This document shows positions 60,486-64,000 of a DNA stretch of 64,000 nucleotides, piece by piece. Source of the DNA: Prinsepia uniflora (lineage: Eukaryota > Streptophyta > Magnoliopsida > Rosales > Rosaceae). A program made the translations under genes and the position numbers. The notes below the pieces were generated by a model, which saw nothing but the letters and a program-made list of their open reading frames with translations, was not told the DNA's origin and did not search any database. Position 1 is the first letter of the stretch; each line of letters opens with the position of its first letter. The stretch is from assembly GCA_032719365.1 (NCBI GenBank), contig CM064867.1, forward strand, positions 65,346,136 through 65,410,135. Direction: 5' to 3'.

Positions 60486-61241
60486 ACCTGCATTCAACAA
60501 GGGAATCTGACAGTGGCTGAGTACGAACGGAAATTCCAGATGCTGTCGCGGTTTGCTCCTGCGTTTGTGGCCACTGAAGCCGAGAAGTCTCGTAGGTTTG
60601 AGTTGGGCCTGCGAGGTCAGATTCGTGCCATCGTGACAGCTGGATCGTTTGCTACCCTCCGGGAGTTTTCGGATGCTGCGGTAAGGGTTGAGGCTAGTTT
60701 GCCGGTGCGACGCCGGGAGCCATCTTTTTCTGGAGCTTCGAGCCAGAGGACACCGAAGAGAGGTAACTTCGGTGGAGCGTCGTCGTTGGGTGATGATCGT
60801 TTCGGTAGACCTGGTAGTTTCCCGAGTTCAGGATTTCGTGGTTATCGAGCACAGCCGACTCCGCAAGCTAGTGCGACGTCTGTTGCATCAACAGGGCGAC
60901 TAGGTCTTTCCGATCAGGATTTTTGTTTCTACTGCGGAGAGCGAGGTCATTTCTGACGTGAATGTCCACTGTTGCCACATGAAGGTGGTGTAGACCGAGG
61001 TGCAGCGGAGCCCGGACAGAGTACAGCGTCAGGGACAGCGGGCACTAGAGGAGGTGGTGATGCCACTAGTAGTTTGAGGGGACGTGGTAGAGCGTCGGGA
61101 TCTCAGGCCCGAGTGTTTTCGATGACTCAGCAGGACGTTCAGTCGGCACCAGATACGGGGACAGGTATTTTTACTATTCTTGGATGTGTTGTACCTACTT
61201 TGTTGTTGGATCCCAGGGTAGAGTCTAGGATTTTTCCCTAG
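60486..61241 (+). pseudogene. Ty3/gypsy gag remnant with CCHC zinc knuckle
   Basis: The reading begins at QQGNLTVAEYERKF (frame open upstream of 60513) and continues LSRFAPAF, EAEKSRRFELGLRGQIRAIV, then a Ser/Gly/Arg-rich linker, then the nucleocapsid knuckle CFYCGERGHF followed by a TGA at 60954-60956 and REC in frame. The TGA lies inside the CX2CX4HX4C knuckle. The frame then runs on to 61241 and ends. The gag capsid wording fits plant chromovirus-type (Tekay/Del-like) gypsy elements. Protease, reverse transcriptase, RNase H and integrase are missing before the LTR at 61733, so this is an internally deleted copy. Confidence 0.82.
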
Positions 61242-61732
61242 GTGACCTAGGGAGTTTTACAGTGGAAGGATGACGGAAGGAATAGGAAAGGAGTGACTAT
61301 ACCTGATCGATATGAGGTTATTGAAGGAGAGAACCCACAAGCTAGAGTTTTCCTTAAGGACTTTGTAGATTTATTCCGATAAGTGGCCAAAGTAACAACC
61401 GAGGGAGGAGCCAGCCAGTAGGGAAGTATCTGTGGTTGTATGCGAGGATGTGCTCTGTGAATTCTATCGGGTACTCCACAGGAGGTATTGTAAAATACCT
61501 TTGTTTTCTGTTCATAGAGTTTCCCTTGCGTACATCATACAGCTGTTACAGAGAGAGGGTTGGCCGTGGTAACAGTAGCGAGGGATGGAGTGAAATACCC
61601 AAGGTGGAGATGATAGACAGGAAACCTAGGAGAAGTTGTTGTTGATCTAGTGTTGATTCCGGGTAGGAGACCCTAGGTGTCGGGAACTAGCTGTGGAATT
61701 TCGGGGACAAAATTCTTTTTAGGTGGGTAGAT
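61242..61732 (+). other. Remnant between gag and 3' LTR
   Basis: No pol motif seen. The last 50 bases hold the TTTCGGGGACAAAATTC signature and a GGTGGGTAGA polypurine-like tract directly before the LTR. Confidence 0.5.
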
Positions 61733-63651
61733 TGTAACAACCCATCCCGAGAGCCGGGATTAGTAGTGTGATTAAGGTGGGATTAGGGAGGCTAATCGGT
61801 GGTTAGTTGGTTTCGTTGGGGTCGTTAGGGTAGAATGACGATTTTGCCCCTAGTTTGGGTAAAAAGTTGACTTTTAGTTCGGGTGGTCCGATGGACTTTG
61901 ACCGGTGACCAGGACGTAGTTTAGGACGTCACGAATCCATAGGCAGGTGGCACGCCCGATTCCGACATCCAAGGAGGAAGTTACGATGTTCGGAAGGTTG
62001 AGGGCATAACCGTAATTTGGTTAAAAGAAGGAGAATAGTTGACTTTTTGGACGATCGGGCTTTGGTACGTTGACCAAGGATGGTTAGATAGATCTCGTTG
62101 TCCTGAGTTCGATGACAGGCGGCACGTATTCATCGGACTTACGATGTGGGAGTTACGGGTCTAGGAAGTTAGTGGCAAAATTGTAAAATTGGGGAAAATG
62201 AGGGGCAGTTTCGTCTTTTAGGTGTTTGGGGATTTGTGCACAGAGAAGACAGATGAAGCGCTGAGATTTGGCCATGTGGGGAGAGAAAGGGAGAGGATGG
62301 TGACGCGTGTTGGGGGGCTAGAGGTTTCCGGTGTGCACGGTCCCAATTATTTGGGGTGCCCGTGCTGTGTGTGTCGTGTGTGTGTGTTGGAAGAACAGAA
62401 ACAGAGGGAGATCGTGAGGAAAAATTGAGGGGTGATCGTGGTTGCTGGTGAGTTCTGGTGAGTGAGGAGTGATTAGAAGAAGGTTGAGAGATGCTGGGGT
62501 GGTGTTGTTAAGGTTCGAAGGGTGCTGGTGGTGTGTGTGTGAGTTGAGAACTCACGGGGAAAATCAGAGAAAACAGGGAGGAGGTGCGAGCTTGTGATGG
62601 TGCTGTGGCCGTGTACGGTGCAATTGACCTCGAGAGGAGGCTGAGGCGGCTTTGTGGACCCTAGAGGAAGCGGCAGCGAGCACGGCGGTGACCGGTTGCA
62701 GGTAATTCCTAAGTCCTGTGTTTGATGCTCTGTTTTCCCGTCAAGTTTCAAAGTGGAAGTCGTGAGTCTAGGGGTTGAATCGATGGGTCTAGAGTGGTCT
62801 AGGGGATTTAGTTGAGTCTTAGGAGGTTACAGGTTGTGCTGCCGTGACGGGAGGTGCACGGTGGTGGTTGGCACGACGGAGGGGACTCTGTGTACTCTGT
62901 TTTGCCGTGAGTTTCAGACGGGAAGTCGTGGACTTGGGGGGTGAGTCAAGGGTTTCTGTAAGTTGGGTGTGACTCAGTGAGGTCTTAGGAAGAGTTTATG
63001 GTCGGCACCGTGAGGGGGGAAGACCTGGGTGGCCGGAGAAGGAAACAGGGGTTTATCGGGTTCTGGTTTCGAGCTTCAGTCGACAAGGATGAGGCCGTGT
63101 CGAGGTACTTGGAATTGGTTTCGGGTTAATCGGACGTCGAATCGAAGTAGTTCCGTGAGAGTGAAGGTTTAGGGTTTCGATTCGTTGCGTTTAGGAACCG
63201 GGGATTTTGAGGGAATTAGGGTGAATCCTCGTGGATGTGTTAGTAACGTACTTTGATGGTTGTTGACAGGATCGGGATTTCCTGAGGAAGCCGAGGAACG
63301 TGTTGGACGTTCAGGACGCGATTGAGGGCTCGGTACTGTGAGTGGACCCCTTCTCTAAACCCGAGCATGCATAACTGTTTTCTATACTTGTTTTCTGGTT
63401 TTAATCATGATTCTTTGTTTATCAAATATGTTTTGTTGGTTTTACATTACTGCACGTTCTCCGAAGAAGTACAGTATTTGGTACGTTTTACGAGAAACTT
63501 CGATTGCTGAGTTAAATGCCATGGTTTTGGGGTTTTCAAAGGATAACTAGTTTGAGTGCTTTCTCCTGCATCTGACTGTTTTTGGGTCTGGGGTCAGACG
63601 GGAGCAGGATGTACCTCGGGTTTCGGGGTGAAATTGGGGTGGGTCCTGACA
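61733..63651 (+). repeat. 3' LTR of the deleted gypsy element (J)
   Basis: 1.92 kb from TGTAACAACCCATCCCGAG to GGGTGGGTCCTGACA. It shares with the other families GGCAGGTGGCACG, GACTTTGACCGGTGACC, CTGTGAGTGGACC (63338) and GACGGGAGCAGG near the 3' end, but lacks the GGGC/GGCCC array and the palindrome. Its gag neighbour links this whole LTR superfamily to Ty3/gypsy. Confidence 0.75.
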
Positions 63652-63864
63652 ACGGTGCCTTGCCTACCTACGATTTCCTTCAACGTGGACAGCTGCCCAA
63701 ACTTGACCTTATGTACTCGACTGGTGGTGCCCTATCAAGAGAGTGTTGATCAACCTACCTGCTCGGCATCACCCCCCATCAGCCTTCTAACCAGTATCAT
63801 CCACTAGTTGAGCCTTCTAGGTACCACCCAGCCCTTCCCCCAGCACAGAGCTACATGGGCCTTG
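63652..63864 (+). other. Short non-repeat-looking segment between two LTRs
   Basis: One frame reads GALPTYDFLQRGQLPKLDL then MYSTGGALSRE, with later open pieces after a stop. The codon use looks coding-like. I do not recognise a family; it may be a host exon fragment or an unrelated element's edge. Confidence 0.25.
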
Positions 63865-64000
63865 TGTAACGACCCGTCCCGAATTCTAGGATTAGATTAG
63901 TGACTAATCACGATTAGTGAGGTTAATCGGTGATTAGTTAGGCGAAATCGGACGAACGATACAAAATGACCGTTTTGCCCCTAGGCGTGGGTAAAATGTT
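63865..64000 (+). repeat. Start of another LTR (K), cut by the window end
   Basis: Opens TGTAACGACCCGTCCCGAATTC and follows the A/E consensus (TTAGTGACTAATC, GACCGTTTTGCCCCTAGGC). Confidence 0.85.

Overview
This window is plant nuclear DNA from a dicot. It is dominated by transposable elements and has one recognisable host gene. The evidence is a spliced plant integrin-linked-kinase-like gene with AT-rich GT/AG introns, a Mutator-like element (MULE), a hAT transposase pseudogene, an endogenous pararetrovirus remnant, and many long-terminal-repeat (LTR) retrotransposons primed by initiator-Met tRNA. The repeat vocabulary (LTRs opening TGTAACGACCCGTCCCGAATT, and a small TGTCACGACCCGGCCCATCTAG family) looks to me like Rosaceae, perhaps the apple/pear group. 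That is an impression, not a test.

Layout. 1-2590: decayed endogenous caulimovirid, coat-protein-like part followed by movement-protein-like part. 3091-7836: a 4.75-kb MULE with about 0.6-kb terminal inverted repeats (TIRs) and a perfect 9-bp target-site duplication (TSD). It carries a captured NLR leucine-rich-repeat fragment and a broken transposase N-terminus. 8114-13148: an 11-exon ankyrin-repeat/kinase-like gene encoding a probable pseudokinase, with MITEs in three introns and single-base reading-frame lesions. 13149-14836: AT-rich spacer.

14837-34342: a three-level nest. A TRIM-like miniature element (C) is split by a minus-strand LARD-like element (B, 14963-33805), whose LTR is split by a plus-strand sister copy (A, 15928-25462). 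A and B each have two LTRs of about 3.1 kb around about 3.1 kb of non-coding internal domain. 34343-36080: degenerate repeat sequence. 36081-45431: a hAT (RICESLEEPER-type) pseudogene split by solo LTR D, itself split by solo LTR E. 45432-56392: a minus-strand non-coding LTR element (G) split by two more solo LTRs. 56393-58863: two opposed, truncated LTRs. 58985-59640: a 24-bp minisatellite. 60490-63651: a Ty3/gypsy gag remnant with its 3' LTR, pol deleted. 63865-64000: the start of another LTR.

What stands out is the architecture of the non-coding LARD-like elements. Their internal domain is crowded with short perfect hairpins. Their LTRs share, across divergent families, a 12-bp-arm palindrome, a tandem array of GGGC/GGCCC mini-hairpins, bZIP-type TGACGTCA clusters, and an intron-like segment bounded by GTGAGTGGAC and CAG/GTTGAT. 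All homology calls are from reading the sequence; no search was run.
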